Of a stretch of 64,000 bases of DNA, positions 18,197 to 27,103 are shown piece by piece. This stretch comes from Clostridium sp. Marseille-Q2269. GTDB taxonomy: Bacteria; Bacillota; Clostridia; Clostridiales; Clostridiaceae. Numbering within the stretch: the stretch's first letter is position 1; each line of letters starts with the position of its first letter. A model generated the notes under the pieces. The model had not been told where the DNA came from. It saw only the letters and a list, made by a program, of their open reading frames with translations, and did no database searches. The position numbers and the translations under genes were made by a program. Location of the stretch: the NCBI RefSeq assembly GCF_943736985.1, contig NZ_CALSFS010000002.1, positions 124,001 through 188,000 on the forward strand. Reading direction: 5' to 3'.

Positions 18197-19282
18197 TTAT
18201 TTAACTAAAGATTTAGCCACATTTATAATAAAATCTTGAGCATTTGTAACTAGAGTTTTAACTTCTAGAGTACCTCTGTCTGATAGTTTGTTAACAGAGA
18301 ATTCTTGTATATCTATAGAGTAGATATATACAGGTCTAACAACACCGTCTTTTACTGTATAAGATGGTGTCATATTTCCTGAAGCTATAGTATGAAGTAC
18401 TGTAGATAAACATATAAGCATAGTAGCTTTTCTTGTATGTTTTCTCATAGCATCTTGAGCTTCATATACATTGTCGTAAACATTAGGTAAAGTAAATCTA
18501 TCTCTTATAGTACCAGCAAGTACTACAGGGACATCTTTTTCTACACAAGCTTTTAATATACCATCTTTAACTTTTCCAGAGGCCATAAGTTCTTCTAAGG
18601 AACCAGCTTTTCTAGCTTCATTTATAGCTTCCATGTAGTTATAATGAGCATTTCTATCAGCTTCAAAAGTTTCTTGTCCTAAAACTGTTCCGTACATTCC
18701 TTTTTCTAAGTCATAGGTTGCAAGAGTATTTCCAGATAAAATAGCATTAACATATCCGTTTTCCACTAGAGATGCAAAAGCCGCTCTTGATTCATCATCT
18801 AATGCAACTGATGGTCCTAAAACCCAAACGATTTTTCCATTATGTTCTCTTTCATATTTCATTATTTCATATAGATCATCATAATCTTTAGAGAAAGCTG
18901 TTTCTCTTGATCTACCACTTCTAAATGCAAATGTATCTGAATTTCCGTCTTTAGCTACAAATCCACCAGCATACATGTATATTCCTTCGCTAGCATCTTC
19001 AGTTCTTCCTACTACAACCTTATCTCCAAGTTTAAGATTTCTAAATTCTACAACATCTATATGGTCATCTGGAGTAACAACTGCAACGGTATCCATACGA
19101 CTTTCATTAGCTATTACCCATTGTCCTTTAATTTTAAAATATTCAGGATATATTGATAATGCATGATAGTGTCTAGGAGCAACTCCTTCTATAACTACTT
19201 CTTCAGTTTTACAATCCGGTGCTTTAACAAGAAAATCTTGTGTAAAATCTGGTGGCGTAAATTTTGGTAATTCGAAACTCAT
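18197..19282 (-). CDS. Ornithine cyclodeaminase, archaeal/LOR-SDH type, copy 1
   Basis: This 361-aa protein matches, by memory, the archaeal-type ornithine cyclodeaminase family (TIGR00300, also found as the C-terminal part of cyanobacterial AgrE/ArgZ, and recently described as using a nickel-pincer nucleotide). It is unrelated to the mu-crystallin type. Recognisable parts are GAxPRHYHALSIYPEYFKIKG-like near residue 33, KIVWVLGPSVALDD near 150 and the conserved VVLAGTIRDR near 250. The reaction would be L-ornithine to L-proline plus ammonia, feeding proline reductase. It follows its paralogue by 70 bases. The two share about half their residues, so one may have a different substrate. Confidence 0.75.
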   Translation of the reverse strand: MSFELPKFTPPDFTQDFLVKAPDCKTEEVVIEGVAPRHYHALSIYPEYFKIKGQWVIANESRMDTVAVVTPDDHIDVVEFRNLKLGDKVVVGRTEDASEGIYMYAGGFVAKDGNSDTFAFRSGRSRETAFSKDYDDLYEIMKYEREHNGKIVWVLGPSVALDDESRAAFASLVENGYVNAILSGNTLATYDLEKGMYGTVLGQETFEADRNAHYNYMEAINEARKAGSLEELMASGKVKDGILKACVEKDVPVVLAGTIRDRFTLPNVYDNVYEAQDAMRKHTRKATMLICLSTVLHTIASGNMTPSYTVKDGVVRPVYIYSIDIQEFSVNKLSDRGTLEVKTLVTNAQDFIINVAKSLVK

Positions 19283-19352
19283 TTAAAATCTCCTCCTAAT
19301 AATATATTAATGTGTCTTAATATTTTCAAAAATTAAGGGTTTAAAATCTATA

Positions 19353-20426
19353 TTAAAGAACGTTCTTTTGAACATTAACAACAAAGTCTTGAACATTGGT
19401 AACTATAGTTTTAACACCTACATGTTCTCTAGCTGCTGCTACTTGGTTAACTGCATATTCAGCAATATCTATAGAGTAAACGTATACTGGTCTCACCTTA
19501 CCATCTACAACTTTATAAGATGAAGCTAAATTTGCAGTAGCTACTGAGTGAAGAACTGTAGCAAGACAAATTATAACCGTTGCTTTTTCAGCTTGTTCTT
19601 TCATAGCATCAAGTCCAGAGGTTACATTGTGATAAACTGGAGGAAGTGGACCATCATCTCTTATTGATCCTGCAAGAACTATTGGGATGTTATGTTCTAC
19701 ACAAGCTTTTATAAATCCATTTTTAACATTACCTTCAGAAAGTAAAGCTTCTATAGATCCAGCTCTTCTAGCTTCATTTATAAGGTCTAAGTGATTATAA
19801 TGTCCCATAGGAACTGATTCTTGAGTATATATGTTTTGTCCTAATGCAGTACCTAAAAGTCCTCCTTCTAAGTCGTGAGTAGCCATGGCATTACCAGCCA
19901 TAAGAGCACTTACAAATCCTTTTTCAGCAAGGTCTGATAAAGCAACTCTAGTATCATGGTCAAATACAACAGCAGGTCCTAACACCCAAACTATATGTCC
20001 GTTATTTTCTTTTTCATATTTTAACAATTCATATAATTCTTTGTAGTCTCTTGAAAAGGATGATTCAACAGATCTTCCAAATCCTACTCTTGGTATATTG
20101 TTAAAGCCTTGGGCATATCTATAGATCCCTTCGCTGCCATCTATAGCATGTCCTAAAATAACTTTATCTCCAACTTTAAGACTTCTAAATTCCACAACTT
20201 CCATAGTGCTATCATCTTTAACTACTGCAGCACAATCTAAAGAAGTTTGGTTTGGTAAAACCCATTCACCTTTAACTTTAAAATATTCTGGTAATACAGA
20301 AGTCATATGAAATCCTGCCGGAGCTACTCCATCTTTTTCAACTTCACCTATTTTAACATCTGGTGCTTTAACAAGAAAATCTTGTTTAAAATCTGGTGGT
20401 GTAAATTTTGGTAATTGAAAACTCAT
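19353..20426 (-). CDS. Ornithine cyclodeaminase, archaeal/LOR-SDH type, copy 2
   Basis: This 357-aa paralogue of the next gene begins with the same MSFxLPKFTPPDF start and keeps HIVWVLGPAVVFDHDTR and VLAGSIRDDGPLPPVYHN. GNAMATHDLEGGLLGTALGQ corresponds to GNTLATYDLEKGMYGTVLGQ in copy 1. The predicted role is cyclisation of ornithine to proline, linking arginine catabolism to D-proline reduction. A GGAGG site stands before the ATG. It is the first gene of a two-gene operon, divergent from the permease at 20948. Confidence 0.75.
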   Translation of the reverse strand: MSFQLPKFTPPDFKQDFLVKAPDVKIGEVEKDGVAPAGFHMTSVLPEYFKVKGEWVLPNQTSLDCAAVVKDDSTMEVVEFRSLKVGDKVILGHAIDGSEGIYRYAQGFNNIPRVGFGRSVESSFSRDYKELYELLKYEKENNGHIVWVLGPAVVFDHDTRVALSDLAEKGFVSALMAGNAMATHDLEGGLLGTALGQNIYTQESVPMGHYNHLDLINEARRAGSIEALLSEGNVKNGFIKACVEHNIPIVLAGSIRDDGPLPPVYHNVTSGLDAMKEQAEKATVIICLATVLHSVATANLASSYKVVDGKVRPVYVYSIDIAEYAVNQVAAAREHVGVKTIVTNVQDFVVNVQKNVL

Positions 20427-20947
20427 TTTAAAAATTCCTCCTTAATGTACTATATTAAAAATTGTATTGGGTTATATATATTATATAAATATAATATTAT
20501 CGAAATTTATTTAACTAATGCTTTTTAGCTTGTTATATTTAGTATTTATCTGTATTGTTCTAATTTACAATAGTGCTCATAATAAAATTTAAAATCAAAT
20601 CATATTATTATAATTTCAGGGAGTTTTTTATTAATACTTAATTAAATTTTTCATTTACTTTTTTAACAATGTATTGGTATTTTTTTATTATTTGTTTTAT
20701 ATTATAATATTTTACATATTACGCTACATATTTAATAGTATATTAAATACAATCATTAAATTCAAGGTTAATAATATCAAATAAACTTCTTTATGTAATC
20801 ATTTTACATTAAATAAAAGGATTTTACATAGTTTTTCTTAAGTTTGTATATTTTGTTAAATAAATCTCTTGATTTTGTGACAAAAATAACATATTATTAA
20901 GTAGTATTTAACAATATTACTAAAATTTTATATAGGGGTGATTTTAA
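20427..20947. other. Divergent intergenic region ornithine cyclodeaminase / permease
   Basis: A 521-bp very AT-rich region with promoters expected in both directions. I see no -24/-12 element, no TGTCA palindrome and no gene. Confidence 0.5.
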
Positions 20948-22393
20948 ATGAAAAAGTCCTTGACATTTAAAGACATGGTTTTAATGACCATGACAGCTAT
21001 TCTAGGATTAAGATGGGTAGCTGTATCAGCGAAGTATGGAGCCTCATGTGCAGTACTATGGGGAATAGCAGCGTTACTATTCTTTATTCCTAGCGCTTTA
21101 GTTGCTGCAGAATTAGGAGGAAAATATCCAGAACAAGGCGGCTTAAGTGTGTGGGTTACAAAAGCTTATGGAGAAAAAATGGGTTTTTTAGTATCTTGGC
21201 TTAACTGGGTTAGTAAGTTATTCTTTTATCCTGGATTTGTAACATATGCTGCGGTTACATTTGCATACGTTATCAATCCAAATCTAGCAAATAATAAACT
21301 TTATAATTTATTCATGGTTTTAGGAATATTTTGGTTTATAACTATATGGAGTTTTAGAGGAACTAGTAACAGTAAAATATTTGCAGTTGTAGGCGGACTT
21401 CTTGGAAGTGTACTTCCCGCTTTATTAATTATAATATTGGGTTATGTATCTGCCTTCGTCCTTAAAAGACCTCTTGCAACAACTTATACTCTTCAAGGCA
21501 TGATGCCAGATTTTAGTAATATAGCTAATTTAGCATTATTATCTTCTGTAATGTTTGGATTAACAGGAGCTGAAGTTACCGCAGCATTTGCTGGAGAAGT
21601 TGAAAATGCAAATAAAACTATCCCTAAAGCAATTATATTTTGTGCTATTTTTATAACTATTTTATATATACTATGTTCATCTGCCATAACATTTGTAGTA
21701 TCACCAGAAAAAATTGGTGCAGCAAATGGACTTATAGAAGCATTTAGGTTAATAACACAGCAATTTGGTATAGGTAAATGGTTCTTAACTTTAATGGCAA
21801 TACTTATGACTATAGAAGCTTTAGGTGGAGTTAGCTTATACATAATGTCTCCTATAACTATGTTATTTGAGACCAGTAAACAAGGTGTTTTACCACCATT
21901 CTTAACAAAAACAAACAAATATGGTGTACCAATTAATGCATTATTAGTACAAGGCATAGGTATTTCATTGGTAATAATAGTTACCACTCTTTTACCAACA
22001 GTTAACGCTATATATTCAATACTTATAATAATGACAGCTATAACAGGTTTAATTCCTTATCTACTAATGTTTGCATCTTACATTAGATTAAAGAAAATGG
22101 AAAAATTACAAGCTGCAGAACAGTCTACAGAGGAATTTTATGAAATATCAAAATCAAAACAGTTCTCAACTTTTGTATCTGTTATAGGATTAATAAGTGT
22201 AATATTTGGAATTGTAACTTCATTCTTTCCACCTTCTGATTACCAAACCACAAGGCAAATCATATTTTTTGAATCATTAAGTATAGGTGGTCCAATACTT
22301 CTTAGTTTAATTGGCTGGATGATGTTTACTAGATATGAGCGAAGAAGAGATGCTGCTAAAATTCAATCTACAGGCAATTCTGTATCAAAGTAA
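20948..22393 (+). CDS. APC-superfamily amino-acid permease, GadC-like antiporter group
   Basis: A 481-aa membrane protein with about 12 helices. The first helix carries a variant of the APC motif (LMTMTAILGLRWVA), and FGLTGAEVTAAFAGEVENANKTIPKAI in the middle is typical of the glutamate:GABA antiporter group. The C-terminus is basic and cytoplasmic. It is one of the few plus-strand genes here and stands between the cyclodeaminase operon and prdDEF. A role in exchange of proline, ornithine or arginine for a product such as 5-aminovalerate (a GABA homologue) is an attractive inference with no direct proof. GGGGTG precedes the ATG. Confidence 0.82.
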   Translation: MKKSLTFKDMVLMTMTAILGLRWVAVSAKYGASCAVLWGIAALLFFIPSALVAAELGGKYPEQGGLSVWVTKAYGEKMGFLVSWLNWVSKLFFYPGFVTYAAVTFAYVINPNLANNKLYNLFMVLGIFWFITIWSFRGTSNSKIFAVVGGLLGSVLPALLIIILGYVSAFVLKRPLATTYTLQGMMPDFSNIANLALLSSVMFGLTGAEVTAAFAGEVENANKTIPKAIIFCAIFITILYILCSSAITFVVSPEKIGAANGLIEAFRLITQQFGIGKWFLTLMAILMTIEALGGVSLYIMSPITMLFETSKQGVLPPFLTKTNKYGVPINALLVQGIGISLVIIVTTLLPTVNAIYSILIIMTAITGLIPYLLMFASYIRLKKMEKLQAAEQSTEEFYEISKSKQFSTFVSVIGLISVIFGIVTSFFPPSDYQTTRQIIFFESLSIGGPILLSLIGWMMFTRYERRRDAAKIQSTGNSVSK

Positions 22394-22435
22394 ATATAAT
22401 ACGTCTCTTAAATTTCATAAATAGAACTATTAGAA

Positions 22436-22500
22436 TAGCACTATAAACAAGTAAAGAATTATACATTAAATGTACAATTCTTTACTTGTTTATAGTGCTA
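22436..22500. terminator. Long bidirectional terminator
   Basis: A perfect or near-perfect 65-bp inverted repeat, with arms starting TAGCACTATAAACAAG and ending CTTGTTTATAGTGCTA. It separates the plus-strand permease from the convergent minus-strand TSUP gene whose stop codon is 3 bases away. It is unusually long for a terminator. Confidence 0.75.
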
Positions 22501-22502
22501 TT

Positions 22503-23384
22503 TTAAGTGATTTTTTGCTCTCTTCCCCTTAAATATGATTTAAACATAGTGACAGATGTGTATAAAATAACAATTATAACTAACCAAGTCAATATAGTTA
22601 AAGGTAATTCTTTAACTATATAAGCTGCTATTAATACACCTATAATACCAAATACAGTCACCGCCATAGAAACTTTTCTATTATAGGCACCTTCTTTTAC
22701 AAACTTAGCTGATGCGGCTGGCATTAAATATGCACAAGATCCCATCATTATTGGGAATGCAACCTTTGGACTCATACCAAGAGCAAATATTAAAGCCATG
22801 CATGGAGCATACAATCCTATTCCTAATGTCATCAATGCACCTAAAAAGAAATTAGCTATTACTGCTATTACTAATTTTATACCAGTAAGACCTATTGCAG
22901 TTCCTCCAACTGGCATTAATTTTAATTGACTAGCAAGCATTAAAAATGCAACTATCATAAGTGCAATTCCCATGCCAAGTTGAACTTTTTTCTCATCAAG
23001 CTTTGAAACTATTCCAGCTCCTACTACTGCTCCAATTGTAGCTGATATCAACATAGAAAATAAAGTAATTGGATCTACCTTTATAACAGTTATAAATATT
23101 AAAGCTTCTGTTACTACAGGAATTGTACAAGAAACATTTAATGTTCCTGGTAAAACTCTATCTTCTGTTAAGCTTGAAAATCTAAGCATAGCAGTCATTG
23201 GTGCAAAGCTTCCTATTCCTAAAGTATCAAAAAAATTGGCTATGAATCCTACTAGACCAGCCTTCCAAAAACTCACATTCTCTAGATTTCCGTTTTTAGA
23301 GTTTTTTACGAAATCCATAAAAAATATGAATGCGAAATAAAAAGTTAAAATCAATAAAATCCCAAAAACAATTTTTACTATCAT
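22503..23384 (-). CDS. TSUP (TauE/SafE) family membrane permease, copy 2
   Basis: This 293-aa paralogue of the 8596-9474 protein has the same pair of signature loops (NFFDTLGIGSFAPMTAML near 51 and LGALMTLGIGLYAPCMALIFALGMSPKVAFPIMMGS near 190) and about eight helices. Identity with copy 1 looks like two thirds or more along the whole length, so duplication is recent relative to the family. It lies downstream of prdF behind that gene's terminator. The substrate is unknown. The GGAGG before ATG 23384 supports the start. Confidence 0.85.
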   Translation of the reverse strand: MIVKIVFGILLILTFYFAFIFFMDFVKNSKNGNLENVSFWKAGLVGFIANFFDTLGIGSFAPMTAMLRFSSLTEDRVLPGTLNVSCTIPVVTEALIFITVIKVDPITLFSMLISATIGAVVGAGIVSKLDEKKVQLGMGIALMIVAFLMLASQLKLMPVGGTAIGLTGIKLVIAVIANFFLGALMTLGIGLYAPCMALIFALGMSPKVAFPIMMGSCAYLMPAASAKFVKEGAYNRKVSMAVTVFGIIGVLIAAYIVKELPLTILTWLVIIVILYTSVTMFKSYLRGREQKIT

Positions 23385-23695
23385 AATATTTCCTCCTTGT
23401 TAATTAAAAATTAGATCTTCTTTTGTGTAATCCAAGGATGTTTATACCATTATTATGAAATTCCTTTTAGTTTTTTAGGATTATTTCTACCTTTATTTAT
23501 TATGCGCTTTTACTAAACTTATATTCTCTGTAAAAATTTTATAAAAAAGATGAGCTCACTGAAATAAACATTGAGCTCATCTTAAAGTAATAATTGTATA
23601 TGATTTTTTCATTTAAGGGAAATAAAAAAATACATATTATACTTAGATATATTTTATATTGGTATTTTATGATTTAAACATAAAATAATTGTAAT
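23385..23695. other. Intergenic region TSUP copy 2 / prdF
   Basis: A 311-bp gap with the prdF terminator (23547-23583) and presumably the TSUP promoter in 23385-23540. No gene seen. Confidence 0.5.
23547..23583 (-). terminator. Terminator of prdDEF
   Basis: AAGATGAGCTCA pairs perfectly with TGAGCTCATCTT around a 13-base loop and is followed on the minus strand by TTTTTTATAAAA. It lies about 110 bases after the prdF stop. Confidence 0.85.
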
Positions 23696-24703
23696 CTATT
23701 TTAATACAAATCCATATTTAACTGGATCATCGTCATCTACTAAGTATTGAGCGAATCCAGTAACATATGCGCTACCAGTTATTTCTGGTATTATACCATC
23801 ATATTCTCCAACTTTAGTTTCTTCTAGTATCTTTCCTTTAAATTTAGTGCAAATAATACTTTCATTTACTATTTCTTCTCCAACCTTCATCTTTCCTAAA
23901 GCATGTAGTAATGCCATTTTAGCGCTTGTACCAGTTCCACAAGGTGATCTATCAACTTGACCTTGACCAAATACTACTACATTTTGTACATCTGCATCTT
24001 CACTTTTTGCAGGACCATAGAATTCACAAAGGTCAACTGTTTTTATATGTTGTAATACTGGATGTTTAATTTCAACTTGATCATTAACAGCATGAATTAT
24101 TTTCATTCCTAAATCATTTAATTTTTGAGCATTAGTTGGACAAATATCTATGCCTATTTTTTCAGCATCTACCATAGCAAAAAAGCTTCCACCAAAGGAT
24201 ATATCTAATGTAAGTTTTCCATAATCAGGAACATCAATTTCTACATCTTTTTTATATAAGAAAGCTGGAACATTAACGATTGATGTTTCTTTAGCTTTTC
24301 CATCTTCAACTTTTACTCTAGCATTGATCATTCCTGCTGGAGCTTCTAATTTTATGTTTGTATATGGTTCTTCTACCTTTACTATTCCCATTTCAACTGC
24401 ACATGTTGCTGCACCTATTGAGCCATGTCCACACATGTTAAGGTATCCGCCACCATCCATGAATATGATACCTAAATCTGCTGTTTCATCAGCTGGTTCT
24501 GTATAAATAGCACCAAACATATCATTATGTCCTCTAGGTTCTGACATAAGCATTGTTCTTAAGCTATCACTGTTTTCTTCTAGGTATTCCATTTTTTCTG
24601 CCATTGTTTTTCCTGGAATCTTTGGAATTCCTCCTGTTACTATTCTTGTTGGTTCTCCCATTGTGTGAGATTCAATAGTTTGAATTGTTTTTATAGCTCT
24701 CAT
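23696..24703 (-). CDS. prdF: Proline racemase
   Basis: Proline racemase interconverts L- and D-proline with two cysteine bases and no cofactor. Both catalytic segments are present: MCGHGSIG with Cys91 and DRSPCGTGTS with Cys255. The length of 335 aa is normal for the family. Having the CGTGT cysteine supports proline racemase over hydroxyproline epimerase-like members with Thr or Ser at the first position. It follows prdE by 13 bases, completing prdD-prdE-prdF. It supplies D-proline to PrdA/PrdB. Confidence 0.95.
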   Translation of the reverse strand: MRAIKTIQTIESHTMGEPTRIVTGGIPKIPGKTMAEKMEYLEENSDSLRTMLMSEPRGHNDMFGAIYTEPADETADLGIIFMDGGGYLNMCGHGSIGAATCAVEMGIVKVEEPYTNIKLEAPAGMINARVKVEDGKAKETSIVNVPAFLYKKDVEIDVPDYGKLTLDISFGGSFFAMVDAEKIGIDICPTNAQKLNDLGMKIIHAVNDQVEIKHPVLQHIKTVDLCEFYGPAKSEDADVQNVVVFGQGQVDRSPCGTGTSAKMALLHALGKMKVGEEIVNESIICTKFKGKILEETKVGEYDGIIPEITGSAYVTGFAQYLVDDDDPVKYGFVLK

Positions 24704-24716
24704 TATTAAAGCCTCC

Positions 24717-25187
24717 TCAATTTTGTTTTCTTTTCATTTTTAATTTTAAAAATGCTAAAGCTTTTTTAGCATCTATTGGCATAACATTGTTTTCCCCTAC
24801 AACCTCAGTTTCTATTCCTGCCTTTGATTTATTAAAATCAACTACAGTATTCATGAACTCATTTGTTACAACAAACTGAGCTTGAGTTCCTATAAAACTC
24901 ATACCAACCACTGGTATATCTCTCTTTCCTATAGCTTCTAGGGCTGAGGCAAAATCTATATTACTATTACCCCATCCATCTATGGATACTATAACTCCAT
25001 CAGCTCTCATTGCTTCTGCCCAAGCTCCTATTCTTTGGCCTATGAATACCTTTTCTTCATTTGCTTGTGGCGTGCCTGCAACTACAATTCCTAACAAATC
25101 TATATCTTTATCATTAGAGACAATTTCTACTAGAGGATCTCTAAAATGATGTAACGTTGTTTCCTTTGTAGATGGCCCTATACCCAA
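24717..25187 (-). CDS. prdE: PrdE, homologue of the alpha (C-terminal) part of PrdA
   Basis: This 156-aa protein aligns with PrdA from its cleavage site on: MGIGPSTKETTLHHFRDPLVE corresponds to CIGPASKECSRHYWREPLVM, then VAGTPQANEEKVFIGQRIG to VGSPQINSEKFYVSERLG, and NSNIDFASALEAIGKRDIP to NNHIDFASHVEQIGMRGVP. The pyruvoyl-forming Cys is replaced by the initiator Met, so PrdE cannot form that cofactor. Its function is not established; a structural partner of PrdD or a regulator is possible. It follows prdD by 11 bases. Confidence 0.9.
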   Translation of the reverse strand: MGIGPSTKETTLHHFRDPLVEIVSNDKDIDLLGIVVAGTPQANEEKVFIGQRIGAWAEAMRADGVIVSIDGWGNSNIDFASALEAIGKRDIPVVGMSFIGTQAQFVVTNEFMNTVVDFNKSKAGIETEVVGENNVMPIDAKKALAFLKLKMKRKQN

Positions 25188-25198
25188 AATATCACCCC

Positions 25199-25981
25199 TT
25201 AATTCATGGATCTTAATATGCCATCCCTATATTCATTGGGACTTACAACCACTGGCATATTGCCCATATCTATTATAGATTTACATCCTATATGACCACC
25301 AGGTTCTTTTGCAAACAATCCTGTATCATACATACAGCCTTGCCCTGCTACTTGTTTAACAATTATAACTTTCTTTTTTCCTGGTCTTATTTTATCAAAA
25401 TACTCATGTTTTTCGTCACAATATCTTCCATTAATTTTTTTTAAATAATTTCGTATTTCTTGTATTATTATATCACAAAGTCTATGAGCAGCCATAGGAC
25501 CTGGTCTATTTGTAGCTTGTCCATTTTTTAAAGTAACATCTATATGTACTATTATATCATCTTCATCAGGAGTTCCTCTCCTACCAAAAACCACCTTTTC
25601 ATCTAAAAAACCTTCTGATGATCCAAATTCAGCCACTTGAATTCCACATTGTTCTACACCGGTTAACATTACTTGTACACCTGTTAATACATGAGTTATA
25701 CCCTCTCCTAAAGTTCCTAAAACCTTAGCAGCTATTGGAGAAAAATCCATTATAGAGTTCACAAATTTGTGTCTTTCATTTGGATTTATAATATTTAAAT
25801 CTATTTTTTCTATAAGTTCTTTCCCATCCATATCTTCGTTATTAAATATGTCAGCTAATGTGTGCTTTCTTATATATAAGACTTGATTATCTATGTAAGT
25901 TCTATCTGAAAACTCCACCTTATTAATATTAAAAACCTTTATAACTAATCTTCTTAATATAACTTCTTGTTCCACCAGCAT
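25199..25981 (-). CDS. prdD: PrdD, homologue of the beta part of PrdA
   Basis: This 260-aa protein aligns with the central PrdA region just before its cleavage site: FVNSIMDFSPIAAKVLGTLG corresponds to YSETIMDVQPIATKEG, GIQVAEFGSSEGFL to GVQVGEFGSSEGIL, and RPGKKKVIIVKQVAGQGCM to RPGKKKVVVVKEIMGQGAM. It ends MGNMPVVVSPNEYRDG, where PrdA continues to its Thr-Cys site. It lacks the duplicated N-terminal domain of PrdA. Start ATG 25981 has AAAGGG six bases upstream. It is the first gene of prdDEF. Confidence 0.9.
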   Translation of the reverse strand: MLVEQEVILRRLVIKVFNINKVEFSDRTYIDNQVLYIRKHTLADIFNNEDMDGKELIEKIDLNIINPNERHKFVNSIMDFSPIAAKVLGTLGEGITHVLTGVQVMLTGVEQCGIQVAEFGSSEGFLDEKVVFGRRGTPDEDDIIVHIDVTLKNGQATNRPGPMAAHRLCDIIIQEIRNYLKKINGRYCDEKHEYFDKIRPGKKKVIIVKQVAGQGCMYDTGLFAKEPGGHIGCKSIIDMGNMPVVVSPNEYRDGILRSMN

Positions 25982-26054
25982 CACCATCCCTTTATTATTA
26001 TAATCATTTACATTGACACAGGTTTAACATTTATTCTAGAAAATTTACACATTT

Positions 26055-26070
26055 ATAATTACGTAATTAT
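26055..26070. promoter_or_regulatory. Perfect 16-bp palindrome upstream of prdD
   Basis: ATAATTACGTAATTAT is fully self-complementary and lies about 75 bases before the prdD start codon. Its position suits an operator, but short AT palindromes are common in this genome and no regulator is identified. Confidence 0.3.
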
Positions 26071-26236
26071 TATATCATTAATTTTCTAAAATGTATATAT
26101 GATGAATATAAGATTTTTAAATGCATTTGAATGTAAAATTCTATATATTCCGAATATAATAGGTAAGTCTAATTACTACATTATATTTTATATTAATATA
26201 ATTAAATATATACTTTTTTATTGCTTATTTCATTAT

Positions 26237-26273
26237 AAAAAGTGCAATAACAAAATTATATTATTGCACTTTT
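26237..26273 (-). terminator. Terminator of prd operon B
   Basis: AAAAGTGCAATAA pairs perfectly with TTATTGCACTTTT around a 10-base loop, 30 bases past the prdB2 stop. Confidence 0.85.
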
Positions 26274-26302
26274 ATTATATTTTCTATTTTAAAATACCAA
26301 TA

Positions 26303-27028
26303 TTAAACTTTTGCTATATATTCATATGGTAATGGAACTATCTTTCCTGCTGAAGGAATCTTAATTAATTGTTCTAATGTATCTTTTACTATAGCTGTTT
26401 GCATTTCTATATTATTAGGTTCTCCTGCATTAGCACCCATTGGTACCCTTGGGGCAACTGCTCTTGGTGTACCAGTTTGTCTAACAACTGGTGGAAGGGC
26501 AGCTATTATTATTGTAGGAATTCCTACCTTTTCGATCGCTCTCTGCACTAAAACTGCAGATCTATGACAAGTTCCTCATCCAGCAGTCATAATTACTGCA
26601 TCTACATTTTCTTCTTTTAAAATATTAGCTATAGATGGCCCTGTTTCTTCTCTGAATTTTTGTTGGTTTCCACCACCACCCATAAATCCTACATGAGTTG
26701 GAGCAACAGATTTTATAAAGCCAGCATCTGCTAATTCTCTTAATCTATCTAGCGGAAACATAGCATTTATATCTTTATTAACATCTGAGTTATCATATCC
26801 CCCGTGAGATACCATCATATCTGATGTTTTGGCATCTCCTGGTATTAATCTATATGTGAAATCTCCTGCTAAATTAAATCTCTTATCTTTTTTTAAATGA
26901 ACTCCTGATGCAGTAGCTATGGCTACCGTCATATCTTTTAGTTCCTTTGTAACCGGTGCCCATACTGGTTCTGGAGTTATAGGAACGAATATTTCTGATT
27001 GTAAACCTTTTGTAATAGTTAAACTCAT
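26303..27028 (-). CDS. prdB: D-proline reductase selenoprotein subunit PrdB, copy 2 (in-frame UGA = Sec151)
   Basis: The second gamma subunit is 241 aa when the TGA at 26576-26578 is read as Sec: VIMTAG-Sec-GTCHRSAV. The body is nearly identical to copy 1 apart from conservative changes such as GPSIANILKEENVDAVI for GPEVAKILKEEGVDAVL. The last 80 residues differ at only a handful of positions, and the DNA there has long identical runs, which suggests recent exchange with copy 1. The start is ATG 27028, preceded by GGAAGG. It is the last gene of operon B, 75 bases after the small gene. Confidence 0.95.
26542..26560 (-). promoter_or_regulatory. Candidate SECIS hairpin in prdB2
   Basis: TCTGCA and TGCAGA pair around the loop GTTTTAG, 15 bases after the UGA. 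The stem is identical to that in prdB1, and the only difference in the loop is T for A. Confidence 0.65.
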
Positions 27029-27103
27029 TTTAACCTTACCTTCCTTTCTTCAATGAATGTTTTAATTATTATTTACGAAATCTTTTAGTTTTAATTTATG
27101 TTT

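Larger units (their letters stand above)
25982..26302. other. Intergenic region prdD / prdB2
   Basis: Holds the operon B terminator (26237-26273), a perfect palindrome at 26055-26070 and the presumed prdD promoter, with TATAAT about 30 bases before the start but no good -35. No gene is supported. Confidence 0.5.

Noticed and set aside
26020-26050. CodY box upstream of prdD
   Set aside because: AATTTTCTAGAATAA matches the 15-base consensus at about 10 positions, which is expected by chance in DNA this AT-rich.
26099-26332. 77-codon plus-strand frame downstream of prdB2
   Set aside because: It crosses the operon B terminator and the end of prdB2, is dominated by Ile/Phe/Tyr from AT-rich sequence, and has no ribosome-binding site.
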